DNA of 64,000 nt from assembly GCA_036345935.2 (NCBI GenBank), contig JADWOT020000001.1:3366106-3430105 (forward strand), in the 5' to 3' direction. The stretch is from Taenia hydatigena. Its lineage: Eukaryota; Platyhelminthes; Cestoda; Cyclophyllidea; Taeniidae. The notes under the pieces were generated by a model. The model did no database searches and was not told the origin of the DNA. It was given only the letters and a program-made list of their open reading frames with translations. Within the stretch, counting starts at the first letter, position 1. The number at the start of each line of letters is the position of its first letter. Below are positions 29,701-40,423 of this stretch, piece after piece. Position numbers and translations under genes: made by a program.

Positions 29701-30775
29701 TCAAGACCCAGTGATTGGATCTGAATAAGTGATCTCTGACCACACGATTTTGGCGTAGGTTCCTCCAGCCCTTCTTTCATATCTTAATGCAGTTACGCAA
29801 AGGAGTCAATTTCGCAAATCTTTGGAGCGACGTGTAAAACTTTGTAGCACAACATCTACACGACAAGATCATGGTCACTAAGTACGTGTCTCGGATCTCG
29901 TGCACAGAGGAGTAGATAAACGCAGTTGGCAACTCAGTCCCAAGACGTAAACAAATGATTTTTGCCCAGACCACGCAGACCTTCAGGTGCCATACCCTCT
30001 AAATACGGTAGTTAAGTTTAAGACGAAATTACTTATATTAGCATTAGGTAATTAATTTTCGATAATACTTTTAATCTTTTCATCCTGACGACTTGGAATC
30101 AACGAATTCAGACACATAATTTTATAGAAAAAGCTTACATCTATGTTTACGAGACTGTCTAGCTGAGCAATACCGTCTCCAGGTAATTCTTTTATAGAAT
30201 TACCAAACAAATTGAGTCTAGTGATGGGTTCAGCCTCCCACCATTTAACATCGTCATCACCGGCTGATTCGAAGCTAATGGGCTTCTCCTCTGAAGGGAC
30301 CTTGTTCAACGTCCAGATAACAGGTGGGACTAAAAACACCAAACCAAGAGGTTGTTTTAACGATCAGAAGAAGAATACAGTCAAGTTTCGTAAAAAAATG
30401 AAGTCCAAGGCAAATTTACTAGAAATGAGCTAACTTGGTTACGCGACGCAAGACCAATAGCATAATTTCTCAAAATTTCCAGCACATGTAGAGGAAATAG
30501 GAAGCCAATTTTTAATGCATTTTGAGCCGTACATACTGGTAAAAATTCAAATGCAGGGGTGGATTTTTTGCGGAAAGCAAACATCGCTCCAGGCACAAAA
30601 GGAAAAGAAAAACAAAAAACGCGAGATTTCTGGAAATGAAGTCAGTATTACCATAGGAAAGTCCACGACCGTTTAACGATATGACACCTGACCTCTTGGC
30701 AGCCTGCAAAATCTTTTCGTGAATGTTGTGGGGATCGGAATTACCACCTCCCGCATTGAAGGGCGAGCGGAACAT
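23711..30775 (-). CDS. LRRC40: LRRC40-like leucine-rich repeat protein
   Basis: Nine minus-strand exons join in phase: 30775-30652, 30329-30139, 29595-29522, 26499-26370, 25833-25713, 25320-24999, 24925-24476, 24183-24073, 24001-23711. Together they encode about 604 residues, against roughly 600 in the vertebrate protein. The N-terminus (ILQAAKRSGVISLNGRGLS, then VPPVIWTLNKV, then KWWEAEPITRLNLFGN) follows the LRRC40 pattern of LLKAARKSG..NLSGR.LS.VP..VW and WWE...LT.L. Canonical LRRs follow (LDLAHNRLAALPDDLG, LNLSKNRLIRLPQGW, LELSRNRISIVPDGIS, LDLSHNKLSQLPDEIS). A linker ANPLRSLGQNVINSGTGAVK matches the mid-protein GNPLR.IR..I.SKGT segment. The function of LRRC40 is poorly known and is probably protein binding. 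The last visible exon ends within an LRR at a GTAAGT donor, so a short final exon is missing. The start is the ATG at 30775. Confidence 0.9.
26500..29521. other. 3-kb intron of the LRRC40-like gene
   Basis: The exon ending at 29522 and the exon starting at 26499 join in phase to make one LRR, so this is intron. A 173-codon minus-strand open frame (28614-29135) has no recognisable motif and is treated as chance. A short tRNA-like stretch lies near 26860-26930. Confidence 0.6.
26860..26930 (-). other. tRNA D-arm-like sequence, possible SINE head relic
   Basis: On the minus strand the stretch GCTCAGTGGTAAGACATTAG resembles the D-arm and A-box of a tRNA (GCTCAGTGGTAGAGC...). No convincing T-arm/B-box (GGTTCGA) follows, so it is not a functional tRNA. 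It may be a degraded tRNA-derived SINE or coincidence. Confidence 0.25.
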
Positions 30776-31220
30776 AACCAAACAAACTTTTGAATTTGTA
30801 CCGTGTCACTTGCCATCCTGATTGGCTATTTCGCAAAACGTAAGGTATTGGCAGCATTTTTTGTAATCAAATGTGTAAACACGAAAATTTTATTTTCGCC
30901 CAAGCGATGCTTAGACTGCTTTGCTTAGAGTTGGCTTTTATTCGCCGGAGGGGTAATTTTTGCTTCACTTGCAAAAGCAGTGGTTTTAGGCAATGATGTC
31001 GAAATAGCTAACACCTAGTAAAGACATTTAAACTCCGAAGCCAGAACGCCACTATTATAGACGCTTATTAGCCAATATTTTTTCATTTTGAATTAGTGGT
31101 AGCATTGTTAAGCTGCAAAATGTTATGAATCCCCTATTTCTTGGAGTGACTCACAAGCTTTTTCAAGGTCAAGTTGGTCGACGTTAAAACCTCTTGCCTC
31201 TGAAGGCGTGTTAGATCGGA
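30776..31220. promoter_or_regulatory. shared divergent promoter region
   Basis: The start codons of the LRRC40-like gene (-, ATG 30775) and EXOSC5 (+, ATG 31221) are 445 bp apart and head-to-head. No TATA box stands out. A bidirectional housekeeping promoter is the simplest reading. An in-frame stop at 31212-31214 supports the EXOSC5 start. Confidence 0.55.
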
Positions 31221-32238
31221 ATGGAAGTATCGAATCTTTTTGTCGAGTTGAATCCTGACTGCAATGCGACTGGGTCATCCTCTTGGGCTTTCGGGGGCGC
31301 TCATGTAATGGCTTCGATTTACGGTCCCAAGGAAGCCAGTATGGCAAATGAATTAACGCATCGCGCTCATATTGATGTCTCTGTTCTGCCTGTGTCCGGT
31401 CTTCACACTCCTTTTGAAAGTGATATGGAGTTTTATCTTCAGAATTTCTTGGAAAGGCTAATTGACGTTAAAGTATACCCAAGAACCCAGGTTATTTTTC
31501 AGAACTCTTGTTGTCTTCAATGCCATCACAATTCACGTCTCATTCCTGCGTTTTGCAATTAGTTCATGTGTAGATCTAGGTCAAAATATCTATTATGACT
31601 TGGAGGGATTTGTATTTCTACTTGCTAATCAAAGTTATTCTTTTCTATCAATTTGAAATAAATTGCTTCCCTTCCGACATTCGGCTTCACTTTAGTTCGC
31701 TATTCGTATTCAAATCATCTCTGGGGTGTCAGGTCACCCAGCTACTATGGCAGCTTGCATTAACGCCCTTTCGTTGGCTCTCTTATCAACTTCGATTCCT
31801 CTTCTGGCCTCTGTAGTGGCAGTTTGCAGCTCTGAAATCGATCCTGACCTACGGCGTAAGCCTCTTCACTTCTCTTAATTCACTCTTTGTTTAATCGGGA
31901 TGAATCTACTGGGCAATTGGCTTTTCTTGCATTGGGTATATCATTGCCTTTCCCTTACAGCCGTAATGGTCGCACTCGACATCTCCCATCCAGCCTTCAG
32001 CGCGCCTTCAGACGCAAAGCGCATCAAGAAGGAAGATGATGACAATCACCGTATACCCGGCTCCTTCGCGGTCTACTGCGGTCGTCCCGGTCCCGCCTTC
32101 ACCGGAGATAAAGCTCCCTTCCCGTCTTCCCGACTGCTGGCACTTACCACCGACCTCGATCCCCAGGGCCACCTTTGTTCACGAGCTCGTGACCTCTTTG
32201 AAGCCATGGTCAACCACTTAACAGCTGCTCAGTCTTAA
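31221..32238 (+). CDS. EXOSC5: exosome complex component RRP46
   Basis: RRP46 is one of six RNase PH-like subunits of the catalytically inert ring of the eukaryotic RNA exosome, which feeds RNA to RRP44/RRP6 in nucleus and cytoplasm. Exons 31221-31490, 31696-31855 and 31961-32238 join in phase (GTTATT, GTAAGC donors) to give 235 residues, the size of the human protein. Diagnostic segments: NPDCNATGSSSWAFGGAHVM then ASIYGPKEA (human: [25 protein letters not shown]), KVYPRTQ (LHPRT), and IQIISGVSGHPATMAACINA then LSLAL ([23 protein letters not shown]). The start is the first ATG after an in-frame TAG at 31212. The intron placement also explains the otherwise misleading frame near 31500. An ATAAATA follows the stop by about 35 bp. 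Confidence 0.92.
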
Positions 32239-32400
32239 TCAAGTCTTGTGACGTTGCTGTTTATATTGTTTGTACATAAATAACCATATGTCATTACATG
32301 GTGAAATGTATTGTGGCGTTTTGTGGACTTATAGTTGAGTTACGGGTGACGTAATCAGTCGACTGAAGATCTATCTTTACAAGCCCACTCATCCCTAGGC

Positions 32401-32676
32401 TTGGGTATTAAAACCATGCCTAGTGACTTTGGCGAGGATGAAACGGAGTTCTGTCGGCCTCATTCTTACTATCGCTTAGGATGTTGGCGCTGCGGCGATT
32501 ATTCGAACCACTGCTTCTCTCCAGAGGTGCACATGGGAAGCTCCTTTGGGATGGAGTTTTTAGTGCTGTCTAAACGATTTTTGCAGAAACCGTGCACTTG
32601 CAAAACGCATCGCTGGGTTGAGGTACTAGTCATTAAGTATGTTAATGGGATATCTATTCATTTCCCTGAAGACTAG
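32401..32676 (+). other. small open frame of unknown status
   Basis: A frame of 91 codons contains an ATG at 32416 (MPSDFGEDETEF...) and a Cys-rich patch (LGCWRCGDYSNHC, later KPCTCKTH). It sits between EXOSC5 and LSM14. I recognise no family and see no splice sites that tie it to a neighbour. It could be chance, a short lineage-specific gene, or part of a transcript leader. Confidence 0.2.
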
Positions 32677-33127
32677 ACAGATCTCTATCATCGCAGACAA
32701 ACCGGAAATTCCATACAGTAAGTCAACAGCTCTGTCAATCGACAATCCAGTGGTTCCTTATAGAAGATTTTTCCTGGAAAATAGAACCACTTTTTGCCCC
32801 TAAAAATAAAAGTTTTCTTTGTTTTATATTTTGCCGCCTCAAACACACTTGGGGCGCTGAGCTGCGCTTGTTATGCGCTCAAACCGACGAGGCGAACTCA
32901 CGTCGACCAATCAGATCGCGACATATGCGCCTTATCGATTTATTGACCAGTGAGCTGTTATCGACAGAGATTTGAACTCGAGTAATCGCGCAAGCGGTGG
33001 AGGTAGACGCAGTTGGAGTGCTTAATCACACGGTTCGTGCTCGAGGTAAGCAGCAGAACTTCTGAGGATCTCTAGAGGCTACTCGGATATAAATAGAACA
33101 AAAATAGTATCTTTTTCGTCACTCGTT

Positions 33128-34765
33128 ATGGAGAGGGAACTTCGACGACAATCGCAATTCAGCACAATCACTATGGGCTCGACTGTGCGCCTCGTGACAA
33201 GTGTGCAGTACAAGTACGAGGGCGTTGTTATTGCGTTGAACTCGGCCGATATGACCATCACACTTAAAAATGTAAAGTTTATGGGAAAAGATGGTCAAGC
33301 TACTGAGCCGTGCGCAGATAAAGATGAAATACCCAAATTCCCTTCAATTGGCACTCGTTTTGAGTCCATTACATTTTGGCTGACAAATATCAAGAAAATA
33401 TCGGTACTCAATGAGGCCAAAGTAAATAGTGAAATCGGCGATATTGCAGTTAAAGAGGCCAGTAGTGCTGAGAAGAATACTTCACCGGCTAAACCTGTGG
33501 TAAGTACTTCAAAAGTCTATTTTGTTTTGCTAATTTTTGTCCTGCCTTCTTACTGACCACAATTAAAATTCAGATCGTAAATCGTGATAGTGCAGCAGTC
33601 ATAGGAAACCCAACTCAAGATAACAATAGGGAAAGAAGGCCTAATCGTAAGCCGCCGCCACCGCCGACAGGCAATCCTCGCCGTGGTAGAAATACCGAGA
33701 CTTCGCGTCAGGCCTACATAGTTTATAATACAGCTGCAGTTCCAGCATCAGTTTCCACACGTGGCCGGTTCTCTGTACCGATTCGGGAGGCACCAATCGA
33801 TAATCGTTTCACTCGCAGACCTGGTCCCCGTAACAGTAGAAGCAGAGCGCCCTATACGCAGCCTACTAGAAACGGTGGTTTACTTTTGTACTTGCCACCC
33901 GATTTAACTTCTTTGTACCGATCAAACGGTCTAAATATAATACCGCAATCAAACTTCAAAGGACCACGCAATGGTGGAAGAAGGCGAAATTATGAACGTA
34001 GAAATGGACCCACTCGTGGAATTTCAAATCAGAGAGATTCAGGTATTTCTTTTGATTTTAATTCATAAATACTAAGTCGCATCCTCATAAGGCACTCTTG
34101 GTTACCCATTTTCTTACAGAGGTCGATTGTAGCAAGCCCTATGACTTTGAAACTGCCAATGAAGAGCTAAAAGTAGAGCTTGCTAAGATAAATTTGAATT
34201 CCGAGTGCGTAGATGGTCAAAATACTCCAAGCTCAGGTGATAGACAAGTTGGTAGCCTCTCAAACGGAACTGGCGTTAATTACAACGGCAAGACATCTGA
34301 CAGCGGAGCATCGGGAGACTCCTCCACGGGTATTGCAAATGCTGGGGCGGAATCTTCGGCAAATAGTGACGGTATGCAAAGTTTGTCAAGGTAAAGATTA
34401 GTATTGGTTTGTAATTATTGATAAAGTTTTGAGAAATGCTTTGATAATGACACCGATCAAACCATAGGGGTGAGTTCTACGTTCGGGAGAAGTGTTTCTT
34501 CGACCAGATTAGCCGCTCCGAGGGTGGTCCTCGAGGGCCAGTAGGAAGTGGCAAAGGTGAGCGTGGACGGCTCAGTCAAGATAGAAACCGTGGACAAGGA
34601 GGAGCCAACCGATCTGGTAATGCTGGTGCCATGTCTAATGCCCGCCTTGAACGCCAGCTCAATATTGAGACCTTTGGCCAGTCGGCAACTCGCAGCATTT
34701 ACAACCAACGAAGACGACCGACAGGCTACGTTTCCCGTGATATTCTCGTGTCAGCCACCGCTTAA
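33128..34765 (+). CDS. LSM14: LSM14/RAP55 (Trailer hitch) mRNP protein
   Basis: LSM14 proteins are P-body/mRNP components that bind DDX6 and 4E-T and repress translation. Exons 33128-33499, 33574-34042, 34120-34390 and 34468-34765 join in phase to encode 469 residues. Residues about 15-100 form the divergent Sm-like domain (MGSTVRLVTSVQYKYEGVVI, later FESITFWLTNIKKISVL), matching [20 protein letters not shown] and FRGSDIKDLTV. A Pro/Arg-rich linker follows. Exon 3 opens with the FDF region (KPYDFETANEELKVELAKI). Exon 4 has the FFD box (CFFDQIS) and TFG box (LERQLNIETFGQS), then a basic tail with RRRPTGYVSRD. The third donor is TCAAG/GTAAAG at 34391; an earlier GTATGC would break the frame. 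The start is the first ATG; Met16 is an alternative. Confidence 0.92.
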
Positions 34766-37644
34766 GGCTACCTACCTGTTATGCATTGCTACCATTATTA
34801 TGCTGCTCTTTTCCTCCCTTTATAAAATACGTGCTTAGTTAAGAACAGAAGCTACGTTTGTCGCCAAGTTACTGCTATTCCAGAAAGCAGAGTTAATTTT
34901 GTTTATATTATGATCTGTGCGCGTTCTGTAATGCCTTCTGTATCAAGGACTTATATTTGTTTCCAGTATCGTAAAAAGTTCGTAAAAAAAAGCCTCCGTA
35001 AATTTGAATTGGGCGTTGTCACTTTGTTCTCAATTGATAGATTTTGGAGCGAAGTGCATTTCGCGTTGCATCGGTTGGAGTCATTTTCTTCCATGTTGCA
35101 TGAAAATGGAACCTTTTACTACCTTAGCCTTTTCACGCAGACAGCCTCCAGTACGCACGCTTGTGCATACTTGCAAGCCTCAAAAGCTGAAGCGGTGTGC
35201 TTCCCTTCCTTGCACACCGTTGGTACAGCGAACTCGCTTTCGAACTACGTGGCACCACGGAGTGTGCTGTCACGCTCCACATCTGAAAATGGCATCCGCA
35301 GGCACCATTTGTTTCACGTGCACTCGTATATGAAGGTTTGAAGGAAGATAAGGAAGGAAAGGTCATGAACACGATTTGGATGTCAAGGTTCTGAAAAAAA
35401 CTTGGAACGGCAACTGCTTCAATGCTCGCCCATCACAGCCACAGGGTTGTATAAACATGCCGAGAGTGGTGGCGATCGGCGGTTCGCAAAGGTTCGAATT
35501 GGCATGCAGCTTGAAGGACGAGGCTGTTGTTTCCCGACAGTATTTGGCATCTTGGAACGAGTCGGTGTGGGGTAAATGGGTTGTGAGGCTAGGCGGATTC
35601 CAAGTGAAGAGGAGTGGTTGGTCGGTTGACACAGTACTCACCTTAGCTGGAGTTGAATGCAAAGAATTGCTACTGAGAGCTCAACGAAGGTTAATTCGTT
35701 TTTTAAATTATTAGGGCTTCTTCAAATGCGGAATCTACTTGTTAATGCAATCCATTACCGGCTATGCAATTCAATGGGGGAAAGGTCAAACGCCTGATAA
35801 TGTGGATGCTCCATCCCGCAGAAACGGTCATTGTTGTAGTAGGTAGGCTATACTTACTTGAGAGAGCCACTACCAGAAGCACACGCAGGGCACTGATCCT
35901 GGCACAGCTGTGAAATGCGAAAACCTCTTGTCATTCTCCTGTAAGCCCACAACGGAAGCGCTGATCCTGTTCAGCAAGGCGGTCTCTCTTTGTGAGAGAT
36001 GAGATTTTATGATACCAAAAAGGCGTCGCATCTCTCAAGCGCCTAGTGATCCCATTTCTAAGGTGGGAGAAGATGCTTGGGCCTGAGACTTTTCTAAACA
36101 CGAAAGAAGACATAATACTGGGGTGGAATGAAACTTGGAGACGTGGAGGAGTGTTTGAGGCTACTGGCACATCCCAAAGTTTAGCCCTTCATGGCAAAGA
36201 CACAGTAACGAATAATTGGATTCTAACACACCTCCTTCCCTCTTCTGAGCGTTGTTCCTGACCCTCTTCTTGATAGACCTTCCATGTCAGCCATCACAAC
36301 CCAATTGAGAATTCACCCACAAGCCAACCACACCAGTCATCGGATTGGCGTCCAACTGAGATGGCTGACTACAGTACCACCGAAAGTTCCTAGAAATCCC
36401 ACCGGAATTGGAGTTTCGTCCAGCATGGAAATTGAATTTGAGGACGGAGGGCTGTGGTGGTTGCCACTCATTTCAGGAGAACATTGGACCAAGAGCGCGA
36501 TCGTATAACAAAGGGCGAGATTTAACATAGCTCTGTGAAGGTAGGATCTCGCGTTTATTCCTCCTTGAAGTATAGTTCTCTCCTCCGTGCTACCCAGCCA
36601 CAGGTGTCGTAGCTCTCTCCACCTGGAAGAGAAGTGTAGGAGGTGTCAAGAGGAATGTCAGCAGATACCTTCACATGCTAATAGCTCTCCTGCAGAAAAA
36701 GGGGATGGGACGATTGCCAAAAGTTGACACCGTCTGGATTGCCACTACTTTTCCCATCTGCAGTACATCCACACCTTCTGCCACGCTAGAGCATACCTCT
36801 GAAAAGTAGGAATTAGGGTGGATGCCCTTTAGGATCAAGTTCTCTTTCCACTACCACTAATATCGTCGCCTGTGACTTCCCTGACGAAAAAGGAATGGTC
36901 CAGCGGTCCGCCCACTCGACAAAGGAGGTATGGTGGAAGTCCAAAGTGAGTCCATTGCAAAAACCAAGACTTGGTCTATTAACTTATTACAGCAATTCAT
37001 GATATGGAATTCGACAGGCCTTCTTGAACCAAAACAAGGAAGACCAAAGCCTCTTGGACCTCTGCCCTCTCTACTTCGAATGCGCTCAGCCAGATTTGAT
37101 GCTGTTGAAGGTGACTCGCATGGAGACGGTACCAATTAGCCATCTCTTTTCACAATCCACACATCGGGTGCCTCTGCATGCTCCATGGAGGTGAAAATGG
37201 ACCTTTACACGTACAACATTCACAACGAAACGGAAGAACATACCACAGTGTAAGGAGACTGTTTCAACAAAACGCACATGTGGAACGGATTGCAATCGGC
37301 ACAATGGACCGACATCAATTTTGCTTCGGTTTCTGTGTGGCAACTAGCATCGCAGACCATTTCTAGCAGACCTCTGCTGAGATCTGGAATGCTGGTATGG
37401 AGTTCTGGCTGGTGCAACACCTTTCTCCTCCTTGACGACTAAAATGTAGGGTTGCATTTCCACTACGATCGTAAGAAACGGATTATTCAAGTCAGGAGCT
37501 CACCTATCATCTTCTCTCTTCTCTGAATTGTTTGTCTTCATAGAAGGCGAAGTCGACGATTTTTTTTCATTCTTCACTCTGTACCACGTGAGACTTCCAC
37601 CCGCCACAGTCAGCTGATTTTCAAATTATTTTCTCATCAATCAG
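34766..37644. other. 2.9 kb without a recognised gene
   Basis: It begins with the LSM14 3' UTR. Open frames up to 143 codons (34910-35341 +, 35376-35714 +, several minus-strand frames near 36.9-37.3 kb) have no recognisable domains. The stretch may contain earlier exons of the candidate gene at 37645-38216. Confidence 0.45.
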
Positions 37645-38216
37645 TGCGCACCACGAGCTGCAGACTGCTCGGGTTCCTCACCGAATGCATTGCCGCTCTT
37701 CTCTATCGAAGTAACTAGCACAATCGGTTCAAGCGCACAAGTGAGTAAACCGTCTTTCTCCTTTCTTGCGTCAAGTTATTCCAATTTGAAGTAGGAAGTC
37801 TTGACACCATTTAACTACTTCCTGCCTTTCATAATCACCATCTACATCGTCAACAACACGCCTTGACAACTAAATGACATCCTAGCCTGAGTTTATTTGC
37901 CGACTCTACCAAAATTGCGTGTTTTCTTGCTTTCCGCTTGCAGTGGTTCGTGTCCCTCTCGGCGATGGTATTCCTGTGGCCCATGCCCATTCCCCAGTAA
38001 GTTGTACGTGGAGGTCTCCATAGGCATTTCAAGGATGATTTGCGTCTAACTGAGGTCTGCCATTGTTGTTGGGTTTGTAGGTACCCAGAAGTAGACGATT
38101 TTTGGACATTTTTATTTACCTTCTTCTCGCCTGCTGTGCCCAACTACCCGACTCGGACTGACATCTTTGACGCCTTCACCTCCATCTCTTTCTCATTTTA
38201 CCGTTCAAGATGTTGA
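37645..38216 (+). CDS. candidate last exons of an unidentified gene
   Basis: Three possible exons agree in phase: 37645-37740 (acceptor ATCAATCAG, donor GTGAGT), 37944-37996 (acceptor CGCTTGCAG, donor GTAAGT) and about 38081-38216 (acceptor GTTTGTAG, stop TGA). The joined reading is CAPRAADCSGSSPNALPLFS, then WFVSLSAMVFLWPMPIP (membrane-like), then YPEVDDFWTFLFTFFSPAVP and on to FYRSRC. A second frame of the last two exons is also open, so the reading frame is not certain. No family recognised. Confidence 0.3.
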
Positions 38217-38455
38217 GTTACGCTAATATTTATTGAAAAGTCGGAACTGCTGCCTTCGAGTGCTCCTTTGGGAGGGTTGGACGAGTGACTAGGCAAAGTG
38301 GGTAGGAATTGGGAAAGTGGATGAGGCTAGTGTGGGGAGGAACAGCCTTGGGGGTAGGTGGTCTCCTCCACGGATGACTGATAAAGAGCCATGGGTCCAA
38401 TTAGGGTGGATGGCTTTTCAATTTACTGGAATTCAGTAGTACCAGGAGTTTACTT

Positions 38456-38870
38456 GTGGAATCGTGCCTCGGAACCTACACCATCCATTCACTCACTCGT
38501 TCATCCATCCATATCGCAGTCACGCATCCATTGACCACCCCGTATCCATCTGCCAGTCCATCGGCCCATTTGATCAGTCATACTTCAATTCCTTCATTCA
38601 CTTCTTCGACCATGGATGTATCCATGCATCCATCTCCTATCCATCCATCATTTATCCATTTACTCGTCCAGGCATTCATCTAGAAACACTTCTTCCCGTT
38701 TTCCAGCATGTTTTTGGAAATCATGCCTCAGAGTCTCCACTGCCCACGCCATAACCATCCATCCATCCGACATCCACCTACCAATTCATCCATCATTGCC
38801 ACAGCCATCCATCCATCCATCCCGAATCCATCCATTCACTCATTCGTTCCTCCATCCAGCCATCTCTCCA
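38456..38870. repeat. CATC/ATCC tetranucleotide microsatellite field
   Basis: Long imperfect runs of CATCCATC-type units (for example 38757-38768, 38788-38826 and scattered copies from 38495) occupy about 400 bp. Shorter related runs lie at 39220-39236, and the complementary ATGGATGA type at 39352-39372. The several overlapping open frames here are artefacts of the repeat (Ile/His/Pro/Ser-rich). Confidence 0.85.
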
Positions 38871-39642
38871 GCATGAATGTTCTACCCCTTCAACACGAGT
38901 GTTATATTCAAATGGCCGAAGTGGGTGTTAGGCCCTGAAACCCAAAGGCAGACATTGATTCGTACTTAAAATGTCAAGAAATTATTCCTTTATCAGCATT
39001 TGACTTCACTTAGCAAGTTTTCGTTGCCTGATGAAGTAACACACAGCAGCACTCAAGATAGTACAACTATTCAATCCGGATCGCCTCCGGGGTCCATTGG
39101 TCGCAAGATAGTCAATTCGATGAAAGGCTGGACAAACACACTGTTACCTGCAAAGCTGGAAATGAAGTCTTTCAGCTAGCTTCCACGTGCATTCCTTCCC
39201 TCCATTGTCCCTTTCCGCATTCATCCACCCGTCCATCCAAATGTCTAATTATTCCTGCAAAGTCAATAACCCAAGCCTCCTTCCATTTGTTCGAGCTATG
39301 CTCTTCTAGAAGTACGTTGAAGGAGGCGAACCAGACAGATGAATGAGTGAACGCATGGATGAATGGATGAATGGCGGCTCCCAGCTCGTCAAAGCACACA
39401 ACGACGAAGGGAATTCCTGTGGCTTCTTCCTATCATGTAAAACCCTGCATTGCTTTGCCATGCAGTTCCTTTTTCCTCTTTTCATCCCTTACCGCCTTGA
39501 AGGGGATTTCCGGCTATCATTCACCAAAACGACGCTCGAATATGTATCTCATTTATCTGTACTTTGTCGTAAAGTACTCTAGTTAACCTTGTGAGTTGCC
39601 TAGGGCCTTGAGACAGAACCAAATGCGGCTCAACACCACGGC

Positions 39643-39711
39643 CCAATCAAATTAGCCCACGTGAATTGCGAATGCGACAAGGCGGGTGCTTTTGTACATC
39701 GCTAGATCGCG
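39643..39711 (+). promoter_or_regulatory. conserved Kunitz upstream block, copy 1
   Basis: CCAATCAAATTAGCCCACGTGAA here corresponds to similar sequence before the other Kunitz copies (about 42077, 43540, 46638 and 62543). In each case it lies roughly 70-90 bp before the ATG, followed by a CACT-AGATCGC-like stretch next to the start codon. It contains a CCAAT box. It is likely the core promoter plus 5' UTR of the family. Confidence 0.5.
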
Positions 39712-40423
39712 ATGACCAAGATCGCTCTTCCAGTTCTAATCCTGCTTTGTGTCGCCAGCCTCAATCGAGGTAAGTAAGGAGCCTTTTCTCGTGTCCTACT
39801 CGTCCCTCGCCTTCACCACTGTCGAGTGGAGTAACAACTGGACCGACCAATCACCACTCGAGTCCATATCCACGCATCCAATGCTCCAATACTACCTTGA
39901 AACAGTAGATCCACTCTTCACCTTCCTTGTGGAAGCAGTATGTGGTACTCACTTAGCCCAGCTCCAGCTCAGTAGGCTCAGACCAGTCACTTGCCACTTT
40001 GTTGGTACCCTCCTGAGGAGGCATGAAAGAAGCTTCTTAGTGACAAGTTGTGAGCCAGAGGTAGTAGAAATCAACTCTATTGAATGCATCTTTAGCTATT
40101 GCTAACCTTCAACACAACTGCAGTCAGTGAGTCGTAAAAATTCAAGTAAACATGATGCATTTCGTGGACTTTCAGGTGTAAAGGATAGATGCAAACTACC
40201 AATAGAAAGGGGCCACTGTGACATCTACAGTCGAGCTTGGGGCTATGACAACGCATCGAACACCTGCGTGCCCTTCGTCTACAGTGGTTGTGGAGGCAAT
40301 GCAAATCGGTTCCAGCATAGAATAAAATGCATGACTGCTTGTGTCAGTCATTATAAAAGGCGAAAAGGACGGAAGAGGAAGCGGAAGAAGCCGTTTCAAT
40401 GCAAACGAAGAGGATGGGGGTGA
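39712..40423 (+). CDS. secreted single-domain Kunitz inhibitor, copy 1 (P1 Asp)
   Basis: Exon 1 is 39712-39769 (58 nt, signal peptide MTKIALPVLILLCVASLN). Exon 2 is 40176-40423. They join in phase 1 to give 101 residues. All six BPTI cysteines are present with exact spacing (C25, C34, C50, C58, C71, C75), with GCGGNANRF as the family signature. The predicted reactive-site P1 residue (next after C34) is Asp35 and P1' is Ile36, which is not expected for a trypsin or chymotrypsin inhibitor. A 26-residue tail is very basic (YKRRKGRKRKRKK) and carries an extra cysteine, C95. A role as secreted protease or channel ligand at the host interface is inference from the family. AATAAA lies at 40450-40455. 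Confidence 0.95.

Noticed and set aside
34910..35341. 143-codon open frame after LSM14
   Set aside because: Falls in the likely 3' UTR, has odd composition and no motif; no splice sites.
38456..38938. Several overlapping 75-96 codon frames
   Set aside because: Produced by the CATC repeat, low-complexity His/Ile/Pro/Ser sequence.
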